The position numbers and the translations under genes are program-made. A DNA stretch of 64,000 bases from Piper betle (Eukaryota > Streptophyta > Magnoliopsida > Piperales > Piperaceae), in NCBI GenBank assembly GCA_033002965.1, contig JAURVB010013874.1:186001-250000 (forward strand). Direction: 5' to 3'. Under the pieces are notes generated by a model. It did no database searches. It saw only the letters and a program-made list of their open reading frames with translations, and was not told the origin of the DNA. Shown here in pieces: positions 47,130-60,400 of the stretch; position 1 is the stretch's first letter; every line of letters begins with the position of its first letter.

Positions 47130-48632
47130 GAAATAGAACTCGTGGTGGTGCAACGAAGAAAAAGAAAGAAGAAAGAAAAGTAGGAAGGAAGAAGAGCAGG
47201 AAGGAAGAAGAGAAGGGGTAAAGCCCCTTGCTGGAGCAGCACCTTCGGTGACCTCTAAGACCAACTGCTTAGAGCTTGGAGTGCCCCCAACACGACCCAG
47301 TCAGAACCATCATCGGCGATAGCCACCGTTGTCGAAAAAGCTTCGAGAAGTTGCTAATACCATCAAAGAACCATCTTTTTGGCCTTCGTCCAATTGATCC
47401 AAGCTATCACCGACCACAAAACAACCTTTACTGGATCCTCCTCACGATCGGGAACATAACCCATCTGAAAGACCGTCGCCGGAGCAACAAAACAGAAAAG
47501 TGCATGGAAAGCTGCTAACTTGCAAACCTCCATTTGGCCAGCCCAAACTGCCGCCGACCATGTCACCAATTCCACTGAGCTCCCTTCAATACCAAGAACA
47601 AAGATCGACTGAGATCCACCATTGAAGACCCTCGCCCTCACTGGAAAATTGCCCAAAATACCATCGCTAGCAGTGGATAGTGGAGCACAACCATCTTTTG
47701 GCTTCCGCCCGGCCGATCACCGCCAACTTAGGACAAGCTGTTGCATTCAACGGGTCTCTCTTGTCGCCAACTACAAACCCAAATCGAGTCTCATGGCAAT
47801 AAGCCGCCACCGTCGCCTGAAAACGGCGATAGAACCCAGCCAAAAAACAGTTCCATCGAACCTTTCCAGCATTGTCGCCACTGTCCATCGTTGCCATAGA
47901 CCAGTGGACCACCGCCAAACCACTCACCAGTCAGGGGTCTGGCGATCTAAATAGTCTCCCATCGCCGCCATTGCCAGAAAAGTCACCGCCGAACCCTTGA
48001 AGTTGGAGCTGCACCATTGAAGAAAACGGGTCAGTCGAGCCCGTTTACAACTATACATGTCCGGAAGTATGACTTGTCTCGACCGTAAGGAGTTGCCCGC
48101 CGACCTGATCAGATCCGAAAGTAGGTCCGTGACCTGCCCAAGGCCCGGATTTGAGCCGGCACAACTGTGCACCACTTGCAGCCAAGCGCACGCAGAATTT
48201 TCTGAAGCCTTCATACTCCACCAGATCTGATCCAGTATTTACCTACCATGAACCAATCCGAAGCAATTTGGTTCAGTCAATTGTCACTTCAAAAATAACT
48301 TGAAAGCCTTCCAGACCTCGGATAGAGATGAAACTTGCTACCCTGTCATTTTAGGATGCTTCGAATGCTTTGATGAAGTTATTTTGAAGATTTGAAAATA
48401 AAAAAATGGATGAACTAGGGCATTAGAGTCGAATATCTCAAAGGTGGATCAATTCAAAAGGTGACAAAATTCAATGTTTTGTCTAGAGTGTGAAATCCAA
48501 AAAAAATAGTGAATTCGTGATTATTAAGCCATCATAGACTGACTTAGGAATTTGTGTTAAACTTTAAAAAATCACGTAAAAATTATTTGCCTTTCCTCAC
48601 TCACTATGCTTTATTTTTTACTTACACGATTT

Positions 48633-48738
48633 CTTTGCACAATAAGGGCGCTTTTGGTCCCACCGAACCCACTTATCTAACCCGACTCCACACGAAGCAA
48701 AGCACGACCACAAGGCGAAAATTTTGTGCCCAAACACA
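48633..48738 (+). repeat. Decayed LTR 3' end related to the Gag-PB1 element
   Basis: AAGGGCGC, TTGGTCCCACCGAACCC, AACCCGACTCCACACGA and GTGCCCAAACA occur in the same order and spacing as the last about 70 bp of the LTRs at 3900-3967 and 7912-7978. No target duplication or matching 5' end was found. It is an older relative or solo LTR. Confidence 0.5.
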
Positions 48739-49557
48739 TATAATTGTTGAAAATCCAATTTTAAATAAGATATATTAACTTTTAATCAAATTATGAATTA
48801 AGTTTTCGAAGTCATGCATCAAGCTAAATCGAACTTTTACCTTATAAAAAAGTTAAAATCGTGCCAAGCACATTAAGTCGGATTGGTACGCAATTTTACA
48901 TGTGTATATCAAAATTAATGTTAGTCAACATAGGACTTACGCGATGCACAATACACTAGTTAGCTCTTTTGAACGCTGTCCGCTTTTTCTCCTTAGCTAA
49001 TCGAATCCATTTGCCAGTGACTTAAAAAATGTTTATTTGTGTTACAAAAACAGCCATCTCGATCCTGTAAATTTTACAAACATCCACATCCTAAGAGGAA
49101 AATTTTGTTCAACATTTTTGTGGCTTTATTTTCCCAGGGCAACCTTTTTCAGAAAAGCTACAATTCGCCGTCAGAAAGATACAAAACTTTCAATTTCTCC
49201 TAAAGTTAATATATACTTTCGACAGAATGGTAGAAACGCAAATGTAAAATGAACATGGATAGGAAAATAAAATTTTGCAAGATCCGAAATATTGTCGTAA
49301 TATATTCTTGGCTATAATCACAGTACTCCACATGAACACCTTCTTGTTTTTGAGATATCTCACGTTAAATTTGGATCTCGTAGAGTAATATACATGATCA
49401 GGATTTGTTACCAGTGAGTGTGCCAAGATGAAAGAGAGTTTGAAGATGGTTACGTTAACATAATACTATCGTATCATATGATCGATATTGCTTACCTTGG
49501 CCGACGAGGCAAGGGGCAATCTTAGATCAGTTTGGGAATCATTGACAAACTTGGACA

Positions 49558-50583
49558 CTAAGAACTTGAACAGGGGAAGAAAGAGTGCATACAGTACCCC
49601 AAAGAAAAAGGGGCTGCAACAAGCCATCCAATCAACTGCAACAAGTTTCCACGCATCTAAATATGTGAGACAAGACAACGGATAATAGATAGAGTAATAA
49701 ACGAGAAGAGGGAAGAGAACAGACCGCATGGAGGACGGCAAGCAAAACTTGTTTGGAAGCTTGGCCAGACACCACCTCCCAAAAAGCATCCGAAGTTAAT
49801 GGGAAATGTTCCCCACCAGATATGTTTTCACCAAAACGTAGGAATGGAACCACCAAACTGGGCAAAATCTAATATGTTAGTGTGGAGTTCATATGTAAAT
49901 ATTACACACCTTGTGCAGCAAAAATGTTTTCGAGGAACAAATTGTGGCTAACAACGCATTGCATGATTGAGCGGTAAGGAACATGCTCACCTCCACTCAA
50001 ATGGAGTTGCTATGAAGTTAGCGAGCATGATTGTAGGTGCATGGCATTTTGATCCAAGCAGTGCTATAGCCAATCCACACAGAATAGCAGTCACGCCTGT
50101 GGGAAGAAGGATCGATCACCAAAAGATAGTAAAATATCTATGTCCAACAAGAGCACCACAGAACTACAACACCATATGGCAATTTGTATCAAGCTAAATG
50201 GAAGAAAAGCTGCAATAACAAAAATAAAACCATACCACAGATCGGAAAGACGCCTAGAATCATACCCAATGCGGCAGAGAATGCCAACTGCCTGGGGTCT
50301 GTGCACCTGCAAATACAACACAGCTAAACTCATCAAGAGATTCCACTTTCTGGCAAGCTTTCATTATTCACAAAAACGATCAGACCCATAAAAAAATATG
50401 ACGAACAAATCAAGAGAATGGTCAACCACAGAATTTGAAGCATTTATTAAAAACAAACATGGGATCATATATTCATGTCCAACAGATCAATGAATTAAGA
50501 ATGATTGATTACCTTTGAAGAATGCTCAGAAGAGGATCTGTGACGGTTCTGCTAATCCAAGACCTCATCTCTGTGGCCACCAT
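49558..50583 (-). CDS. DUF2062-type membrane protein, C-terminus altered by a frameshift
   Basis: Five exons (50513-50583, 50236-50306, 49991-50096, 49725-49857 and from 49635) join with canonical sites. The product starts MVATEMRSWISRTVTDPLLS and has the family core AFSAALGMILGVFPICGVTA, a Gly/Ala-rich membrane helix, CHAPTIMLANFIATP and FPLTSDAFWEVVSGQAS. It reads to a stop at 49558-49560 after 152 residues. A better conserved C-terminal helix (FFFGVLYALFLPLFKFLVSKF) is in the next frame, reached by one base in the T5 tract (A5 on the plus strand, 49605-49609). So this is either a truncated protein or a sequence error at a homopolymer. Family function is poorly known in plants; membership is recalled from motif pattern, not searched. 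Confidence 0.6.
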
Positions 50584-50599
50584 TGTTGGGCGAAAGCCT

Positions 50600-51630
50600 A
50601 TCAAACTATTTGTCTAAAAATACCAGATCATTCGCTCTAAGCAGCTCGATCCCGTACCATCTACAACCAATTCAAAAAATGGGCAAAGATTTGTTTTGAT
50701 TGTTGTTGGTCGTTTTCTTTGGGAGAGACGGTTGGTGCCTGCCTGGTTGTAACCATGGGAAGGGGACAAAACAGGAGGTCGTGACAGGGGGAGAACGTGG
50801 CCGAATGCTCTTAGTCTTCTTCAACTCTATATCGAAGGCAACCAAGACACAGAACGTGGCAATAAGCAACGTCGACAACCATAAAAACATTTTTTGGCAT
50901 TTTGGCCTACCATTACCAACTACCAAGTCAAGCATTGTTTATTGGACGACGTAGAAGAGAGGCGCCGACAAGTCTCTTTGACACGGAAAGTCTTCCGTCT
51001 TTCGCGTGTCCTTCGTTTTGGAAGATCTTTTGCCTCGCCCAAACCAGAATAAGATAAATGGATGCTTTTGCATGACAAAACGATTATCGAATTACATATA
51101 GAACTCCGAACTCAATTAGATTATACTCAAATTTGATTCAAATCTTCATAACAAGTAGCAAACTTTAATGTAAATCGTCTTAAAAGGAATAACAAAAAGA
51201 TAATTTTTTCTATACAGTATTAGCTATTTGTTATTTTTTTAACAAAAAAACTGCCCAGCGGACATCAGAAGTACTATAAACAGATTTAACCACCACTAAC
51301 ACATAGGCATGTTACGTAAACCCTGTTTCACCATCCAAAATTTCCAAGCATATTTCATGATAAGATTAAAAAGTATGCAGGTTCTTACACTTGGGGCAAT
51401 AAATAGAAGAGTACGAGTGCCACAATTACTTAGATCTTGATTTGCAGGAGCACTTTTATGAAGAAAAGTTCGATGAATAACAGTACTAAACAGCAACCGT
51501 AGGAGAGAAAATTACAATAACGAACTGATATTCATGCAATAAATATCATCAGAAATTCACTTCTGCAGATTCCTAATAACAATTGGACAAGGTCTACCAC
51601 TTCTGTCTGCCGAAGTGTTATCTTTACCAA
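50600..51630. other. Spacer between the DUF2062 gene and AKR2
   Basis: Divided between the promoter side of the minus-strand DUF2062-type gene and the 3' flank of AKR2. No further gene was seen. Confidence 0.5.
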
Positions 51631-51635
51631 CACAT

Positions 51636-54600
51636 TTATAGAAATGCATCCTTCTCGAGCAACTTCAACACTTCCTGTTGATTATTAAGCTTTGCAACAT
51701 CAAGGGGTGTCTTCTTATCCACATTTTGAAGTGTTCTACATGAAATTGGAGACTGATAAGTGCATGAAAGACTACTTGAAAGTATCGCATTTCGTATTCA
51801 ACTGTGTTATATGCAAAATGTAAAAGTGAGTGATATCTTACACAGCTGCACCATTCTTCAGGAGAAGTGCAACGCAATCTTTCTTGCCATAGCCAGCTGC
51901 ATAATGCAAGGGAGTATTTTTGTTCTTATCCACGGCATCCACTGCAGCCCCAGCCTCCAAAAGAACCTGGACGCATTGAACCTGAAAGAACCAGAAAAGT
52001 TCATAATTTCAGCTTAAATAAATTTCAGAACATGGTGAAACTGTCATCATATACTATAATTATGTGCAATGTTCTAAACATTTGATTAGAGTGCTCAATC
52101 TAACACTTAACATTTGATAAACATATAAAATAATTCTCCTGCAGTGATGTTCATTTTTTAACACAACGAAAACTAAAATACCAGGAAAAGAAGCATACTT
52201 AACCACAACCTGCATGCTAGAAGTAACCGTAGGCAGGAAAATAAAAAACTAAGTAATACAAAATTTACAAAGAAGCAAGTCTTTCCTCGACAAATGATGA
52301 AAAAGAGAAGACTTTCAAGAAACAACAAACTAACTCAACCTTAAGTCTGATCACAAAAGAAATTCATTCTCCAATGAACTGTACATACCTCACCATACCC
52401 ACACGCAAAATGCAAAGCTCTCCGTCCCTCTGAATCAGCTTCATCTTTGTCAGCTCCCTCAGTTAGTGCCTTTTTCAAACCCTATATGGACAATCAATAG
52501 TTTCTTTAATAATATTGGCAACCTGGCTACTAATTCCCTTTAACAAAAAGAGAGAATAAAATTTAACAGGCAGACATATGCAAGGAAAGTCATCACAATG
52601 AAGTGTAGCAAACTAAAAAACCAGTAAAAGTTCATGACTTTAGACCATTGATAAAAACTAAATATAAAGAGAGGTGATGTAGAATAAATTTGAAAAAAAA
52701 CAAACTTTTAGTCAAAACAGTAGCCATACAGTATAACTCCACCAATGCTCTGCGGCGTTCACATTTACAGGAAGAAGACACTTGACTAGATTAAGAGCCA
52801 TGTCCTCGATCCCGAGCAAGATAATAGAAGAAGAAGTATAAGACACTTACCTAGATTATCTTCCATGTCCTTGACCCGAATAAGGTGGAGGAAGAAGAAG
52901 AAACTTTGTAGAATAATAAGCATTCAACCAACTAGAAATACTAATAGAGAAGACACTTACCAAATAACTATCTAAAACACATGCTTGTTTTTGTACTTCA
53001 AAATTTATTGCCAAAGAACAATGAACTTAAGTTAGCAATACTGTGAAAATTAAATTTAATATAAAATACCTCTACATCACCAACACTAGCAGTATGATGA
53101 ATAATGGATTCATCTTCGTCTCCTGCATCTTCTTCTGTTTCTTCAGCTCCAGAAAGCTCGGTTGTCGTTGCTGCCTCTCCAGGCTCTCCTGTCGAAAGTC
53201 CCATGGCTTCGCCCAGCTTTTGCATTACCTCCGGATCATTCCAATACCTATTCCGTCACATAAAGAGCAACACATATCACAAATGCTATTTGGAATTAAT
53301 AACCAACCTCTGACATAGTAATTCAAATACCAAAAATAACAATTACACCTCATCATAGCCTCCATCCCCCCACTCTCAATCTCATCCATCATGGGTTTAA
53401 GAGATGGATCCTGCTTTATCTGTGCCATTCTTTCTTCAATATGTTCCCGCTGAGACGGATCGGAGAAACTTTCTATCATGCCAGACATAGCTGGATCCTG
53501 GAATTAAATAGTGATTACATTCTACCGCCAACAAATGGATGGAACAAAGAGAAAAGAAAAATAGAGAACAAATGAAAAAGGAGAAAACCTGCATCAGAGC
53601 ATTCCCAAGGCGTTCTGCCATATTCATAAAGTCAGAGTTTTGCATGACTTGTTGCATAGTCGTCAAGTATTGCTGTGTATCCAATTCAGGCACACCGTCA
53701 TTCTCAACAGTCCTCTTAAGTTGGTCAGCCATCTGATTAAATGCAGGATCCTGTGCTATTTGTTCCGCTAGATTTTTTATACTAGGATCCTGTTGTAGTT
53801 TGAAAGGATTAATTTTTTTAAAAAAATGTGAGAAGTTTGAGTAATTTACATATATAAGTACATAGAAACATGGAGTAACAAGGGTATCAACTCATCATCT
53901 ACACAACTCCAATATGGATATGGGAGTTGACAATAGAGCACGCATGACCATTGTCTCTATATCACGTGAGGTTGTGTCTCACAGACTTGACTATTGGAAC
54001 AACCCATTGGTAATACAAGACCCATGTCATCAATTCATACTAGCTGGGATGACAAAGATATATTCATATATTTCTGATCAGAAAAGCATACACCTTAGTA
54101 AAAAACATAGAAATGCAATAAGGTTTCCCTTCAGGCTAGGTGATGGCTGGGAAGCATATCACCCAAAAACATATGACCTCAGGCAAATTGGAAAATAATA
54201 AAAAAAGTAACAAACAAGCACTCCAACGAAAGGTTCTATCCAGAAAAACTTCAAATTCTCATGAATTGATTAGAATAAAAAAGAGTTTCCAAAGAATGTA
54301 CGGTACATCAAGCAGGCCAGACAGGGCAGAAAAATCAAAAGGACTAGCAAATGGAGCGCCCGGTTGAGAACTTGGTCCTCTATTCCCTGCTTGAGGATTA
54401 ACTGACGAAGCTTCAGGATTGGAACCCTTCTCCACTGAAGAAGAATTGTCATCTGGCAAGTACATAATAAAAAGCATACAGTCACACAATAACACCAAAA
54501 TTATGCAAAAACACAAGTAGCAAACCAAGTGCTACAAACACAAAATCTTCCTAAACTTAATTGTCTTTGATATTATAACTGCACAAATCAACTAAACCTG

Positions 54601-55022
54601 AATTCCACTCTCTAGAAACAACCAAAAAATATAAACAGTTGAAGTAGCAAAATTAATAAAATTCCATATTAGCCGGAAAATTAAAAAAATAGATCTTTTG
54701 TTTCATATTAACAATTTGATACATGCGGTTTAATTAATAGCTGATAACTTCAACAATTTCATCATATCCAAAAAAAAAAAATTCAAACAAAAATAGAAAC
54801 ACAACCAAATCGAAAATCATAATCCCATGATCGAATTTCCAAGGCCAACTTCCATTCTAACCAATCCAAATTATGCTTCAACTCCCCATTCCAAACAAAA
54901 AAATCCTAAACTCAATAATCAAGCACTTGGAGATATGACAAGCCCATGAATCACCACCCATCCAACACAATCAAATCCAGCAACAACATAACAGAACGTG
55001 AGAGACCTTGACTGCCCGACAT
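51636..55022 (-). CDS. AKR2: AKR2, ankyrin-repeat chaperone for chloroplast outer-envelope proteins
   Basis: Eight exons (55007-55022, 54307-54452, 53589-53789, 53349-53497, 53070-53247, 52389-52481, 51842-51981, 51636-51735) total 1023 nt, 340 residues, nearly the length of Arabidopsis AKR2A. After an N-terminal low-complexity region come two STI1-like DP-rich segments (around [20 protein letters not shown] and [20 protein letters not shown]), a [16 protein letters not shown] helix, an acidic linker, then ankyrin repeats ([37 protein letters not shown]) ending [12 protein letters not shown], the usual C-terminus. AKR2 binds newly made outer-envelope and some peroxisomal membrane proteins in the cytosol and delivers them to the organelle. 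All motifs and junctions are intact, so this gene is a useful control for local sequence quality. Confidence 0.95.
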
Positions 55023-55259
55023 GATCGATGAGAGGAGGTGAAATCCGACTCAAAGACGCAGACTTTCCGATCGCCGGGGGCGATGCAACTTCCTCCTCCG
55101 CCGCCGCCGGAACCCTAGCAACGGCCGCACCTCCACGTCGAGGATGGCGGTTGAAAACGTGAAAGGGTTGGAGGTTAAACGGGAACGGTCAGATCGTCCG
55201 ATTCCGTTTTTGTTGATTGGCGAACTGCCCAACTACCATGTCGCATGTGGGCCCCGCGT

Positions 55260-57190
55260 CCGATTCTATGTGCCAGGTCGAGGTTGAGCCCGTACGGCTC
55301 AAAGGGGAATAGAAGATTAATAGTTTTATCATAAATTATTATTTATAATTTTTTTATTTTCTCCGAGCTAATTAAAACAGAATCTTAAAAAAAATATTTA
55401 CATTTATTTGGTAATTTAAAAAAACTAAGTGAAAATACCATGTAGAAGCAAGTTCAATACTTCTTAATTGTACTTCTCACAAAATAATACAGATATAAAA
55501 AAGAGTTTTTTTTATAAGAGAAGGGAGGAATTTTTTATATTATTGATTGACAGAAATGAGGTCTAATTATTAAAAAAGAGAACTTTTTAAATTATTTAAA
55601 ATACCCTCACTTAAAAATAAAATAAATTCACCAAAATTTTAAAATGAATATAATGACCAACTATTCACCCTAGGCCTTGGGCGGTCAACAAAGGCAAGCG
55701 AACTGGGTCGCGCCAAATTTTGTCAACCCCAACTTAAGGGAGGGCAAATATGGCCACTCATGGGCCAACGACAACGTACATCAGACTCAACCAAATCTAA
55801 TTGCCCTTGACCTAGATTTGGCCAACCGATCGTCCTAAGGGTAGCCTATCACATTAGTGAAAAAAAATTTTAATTTTTAATTTTATTTAAATTTAACATA
55901 ATGGCAATTTTGTCATTATAACAAAAAATCCTTTTTGTAATTAACTTTAATTTTCCGACCACGTGATAGCATTAATAAAATTTATCCTTCCTTTTTCGGT
56001 AAAAAACTAAAAAAAAAATCGACTCAGCTAATAGTAGGGCCAACACAGCTCCAAAGCCAACCTGCTGGTCAAATGCTTCAACTCTCGTTGCAAGTCCTAA
56101 AAATAAACATAATGTATAATCGACAATTTATTTAAGATAATAACGCGCATCTTCATAACTCAAATCTCTTATCCATGATAAACTATTATAAAAATAAAAA
56201 CTTGACCAAAATACAATCGAGTGCACTTATGCTATAAGACTTGTTATTTATACACATTATGATTCTGCAAGTTCATTTTATTAATCCTTGCTCTTTTGCA
56301 GGCATTATCATCTTCTATGTCGTGGTGTCATACTTTAAGATTTTTCTTAATCACTGGTTCATATATTAAAGGTAAATTAATTGAAAATTGTATAATAAAA
56401 TCAATATCACAGGATCCAAAGACCAATCTGAAGAATGAATAATGAATAAAAAAAGTAAATGAGAATGCTCAAAGTTGAACCGAACTGGCAATATTTTGTT
56501 TTTGGTGAAGATATCATAAAATAACCAGATTTCAAAGTTTTATTTGAAAAATATCTAAATTTATAAAATTATATTAAATATAATCAGTTTTAGCACTTTT
56601 ATATCAATTATGACTAAATTCCATCATTTTTATTTAATAACAAAAATACCCATAATGTTTATTTTACTTAATACCAAAATAGTTAATAGATAAAAGTTAT
56701 GAATTTACTAATTATCGATATATAAATAAAAAAGACTAATAAATGATAAATAAACTCTAAAATTATATTATTGACGAGCAAAAGAGTAAAAATATTTTTT
56801 ATTGAATTTTGGACCATCAAAAATAAAAAAATATTGGGTGGTTGAAATTTGAAATTAAAATTGGCATATTTTATTTGAAACTAAAATTTTTGTTTTATCG
56901 AATATATTTTTATTATGAATATGTTTTTAAAAAAATTTAATATCATTCATCATATAAAATGAAAGAAAAATATATTTAAAAAGATTTGAAGTTGGATTAC
57001 GAGTATTTATGTCAATGAAATAAATATGATGAGCTAAAGATTCTTAAAATATATTAATTGACTATATATATAATAAATTTAAGATCGATTATATCTTATA
57101 TATAAACTTATAGTTTTCATTCTCCGTGAATAAAAATATTGAAATTTGATTATTTGTGATATTTTCATTTTATTTTTAAAAAAATATATA
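55260..57190. other. AT-rich spacer
   Basis: Begins with the AKR2 promoter region. No protein frame of note; the tRNA-Asp relic sits at its far end. Confidence 0.55.
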
Positions 57191-57194
57191 AAAA

Positions 57195-57245
57195 CGTTGC
57201 CGGGAATTAAGCCCAGGTCACTGCGTGACAGGCGGGAATAGACTT
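57195..57245 (-). pseudogene. Partial tRNA-Asp(GTC) relic
   Basis: Read on the minus strand, TATTCCCGCCTGTCACGCAG holds the anticodon arm with GTC, followed by a T-arm that differs from the canonical plant sequence and an acceptor end CCCGGCAACG. The D-arm and 5' acceptor strand are not recognisable. It is too damaged to be functional. Confidence 0.7.
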
Positions 57246-57404
57246 GGGAGGTGTAGTTTTTTAATAAATATAAATTATTCTAAAATCACCGCTCGAAATT
57301 AATGCAGCTTGCATCATTGTCCAAGAGAAAGACATGCAACAACTGATGTTGGTGAAGAAGCAGTCATAATGGTGCTTTGTAGGAACAACAATATTGTTTA
57401 CAAA

Positions 57405-60400
57405 TTAAAAGCCATGATCTTCCACGTCAAACCTCATTAGCAGCTTGGGATTCTTGGATCTCTCCCCCTTGCGGTTGTAGAGTGGAACTACTCGGATTCC
57501 TGGCCTTATCTCGGAGACAGGCAAGCAAGTTTGGCCTGCAAAGTCATCCTTCTCAACCATCGTGTCTTCTTCATGCACCTCTAGCCTAAGGATAACCAGT
57601 TACCCTTAACTCAAATGTGTACATTTGATTCCACATTGGTATCCATTTATCGGCGACTGTTTTTGTATTCTTCATTGGGTAATGATCAGCTAGGACTCCA
57701 GTTATGCCCACTTTTGAGAAGAAATCCATGAAACCAGAGCTTATGTGATGAGATATTGCAGACAATTTTTTACCTGAAGTGCGTATACTATGTTTGCTTC
57801 TCTGGTTAGTTGACTTACTTTTGTACTAAAATCTGGGGGAGAGCAATAATCAAAATATAGTACGTCGGAAATCAAATTGCCATCCATCTCCCATATACAA
57901 CTTAACCTGCTGATCATAAACTAACCTTAAAAGGAGAAATATTGGCAGTATAATGTGATCATGGTGGTCAGAAAGGAAATTGTAATCCACCTTAAGAATT
58001 TTCCTGATTTTTGTTTCCTTTTGGGATCGATCATATATACTTCACCATTTGATCTATTTTGCAGTGGAAAGTCAGGTTTCTTTATGTATCCACGCTCTCC
58101 ATTTGGCTCTGAACATCCCTTGCATCAATCATAGAGGCCTACCATGACTCTGTTGTTGGATGAACCATGAAGAAACTGCTTCATATGCAAAATGTGGAAT
58201 AAAAACACCTTAGAAAATCAGCATTCTTTCACAAAGGTTAAGCTTGCTTCATGGATCAAAGAAATGCCATTTGCAGTACCTTGGCAGAACCGTTAATTAC
58301 TTTAGTTCCGGTATGTTTTTTGGTATTCAGAAACAGTCCCAGTCCAATCTTTATATTAATTCAGCACTCGACAGCAACATGTGCCATAATTCAATCTTAA
58401 TGGTTTTCAATCGTGATTAAAAACTAAAATAGTAGGGAATCTGTGGCAAAATAAAATTCTGAGCAAAAAACTTCATGATATCTACTTGTTTGAAGATCTG
58501 ACCTGCATATTAAACACTACCACTGAGCTCCGTGCATCCATCCAATCAATGGATTATAATTTGAAGAGCTAATCCTCAGTTCCTTTGGGATACACCCTTA
58601 ACAAAATCCTCTGAGTGAACCTACATGTGAAATAAGGCAAGGGGATTCTTGTGGTGATACACATTCTCTAATTAGTTGGATTTTGGCTAAAGCATGTCTG
58701 GGACAAATAAATAGATCTTTTGTCAATGACTCCTATCTGCAGTCTGTAGTCGGAACCACTTAGTAGCAAAATATCTCAAATAGCATAGCAGTATGTGATA
58801 CATGAAAACAGTTAAAATTTTTACTTCATTAACAATGAAGCAGAAGTTATTCTGAATATATACTATAGAACCACATTTGTGAAAAGTTCAGCACAGTTTA
58901 CTGATTTAAGTGCTAGGGTGCTGAGTAGATTGGTCACATTCTATTTAAAATTTAAAACCAGATGTACCTAAGCTTGGGAAAACTAATTAAGTTGATCAGA
59001 TAAAGTAAACGAATTTTATACGAGTTTTTTTTTAAAAAGCTCTTACAATTACAGCTACGCAATACTTCTAGTGCCCAGTTAGCTATCAGATGTGCCAAAG
59101 TTCATAATCACTTATCTCTTTTCATATTCATATAAATAAATCAATGTTTAGCAGAAACTCTTAGGAAAGGGAGAATAGTATGTGGAATAGAAGAAGTTTG
59201 CATATTTGAGTACCTGATAACGTCACTAGCATGTTTTGCAATAGGCTTTTCTAGCTTTTGCTCACTCATGCTAAGCCGCCTAACTTTATCAGGATCAAGG
59301 AATCTTTGTCGAGCCCTTTCCTTTTCCTGCGTGAATTGCAATTGGACGTTGATACTCAGGTGCTGTCGGCATTTGAATGTCATCATCTGAATCTTCATCT
59401 CCTTGATCATGATCAGACAGTCTCTGATAATTACGAAAGAATTAGCAGTATACTTGAGACTTGAGAACTTCAATTAAAACTACCTCAATGTTAAACGAAC
59501 TTGTGATCAACTTCTGCATCATGCATGAAGCATGGAATATCTTGTCCCCATGGTTCTTCCTTCACCGGATCCTCCTTTTTCTTCTTTGTGTCTTTAGTCT
59601 CTGCTCCAGTACTATAATTTTCTACCACCTTTATCTTTTCTGGTGGTTTTGTTCAAATCATTATTCTGTTTTTCAGTGAATCCGGTGAAGGGAATTCTGC
59701 AAAATGATCATCTGGGTAAAACAATATGCTTCCGAATGCTACTGTGATCATCTGCCAAACACAATATTAAAATTGGAAACGTTCGCATTCTCATCACCAC
59801 TTCAAAATTTAAAATATAGGCAGGGTCTGCGTATGGAATATGTGTATTCATTGATTGCTATTTTCTATGAAAGCATAATCTATATTCATGAAAAGGGATT
59901 TATTTTTATGACTGGAAATTTTTTATCAATTATTAATGTTGAAAATCTGTGTAAATGATTCATGCTTGACACAACTATAACCTTACATTTGCTACTTTTG
60001 TTCGAAGACCTGGACTGGCACTAAGGTGGTCCTCCAACGTTATTACAACTGGATATGGTGATGCAACGAAGGGATGCTCCTTGATTGTTTGCAAACATGG
60101 GATAAGATTTACTGGTCGAGTCAGAGCCCCATACAGAGAGAAGAACAGATATTTTAATTTGTAAGGCTAGATGCAAACTGAACAGTCGGGATTTTTTTTT
60201 TTACTGTTTTAAAAACTACCATTCAAATGTAGAAGATACGAATTGATAAGGGAGATAAAAAATGGTGAAGCCAAGCACACTGGAGTATGCCATAACTCTC
60301 CATGGATGATGTGAATATCATCACTCGTCGGATTAGGCCACAGATCTAGTTCAATGACTCTTACTCCTCTCAACAGTGCTTCCTTGATTGGGACCTCACT

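Larger units (their letters stand above)
44850..49550. other. AT-rich spacer with a transposon relic
   Basis: No supported protein gene. The C/G-richer tract 47200-48240 has only short frames. A TATA-like TTATAAATA near 47027 and a GA-rich leader (47100-47220) upstream of an LTR-like terminus at 48.7 kb suggest that much of 46.8-48.74 kb is a decayed LTR. Confidence 0.4.

Noticed and set aside
47276..48214. Possible protein gene in the C-rich tract at 47.3-48.2 kb
   Set aside because: Only short frames in several phases without motifs; better explained as part of a decayed LTR.
53914..54198. 94-residue plus-strand frame
   Set aside because: Lies wholly in an AKR2 intron on the opposite strand, with no recognisable domain.
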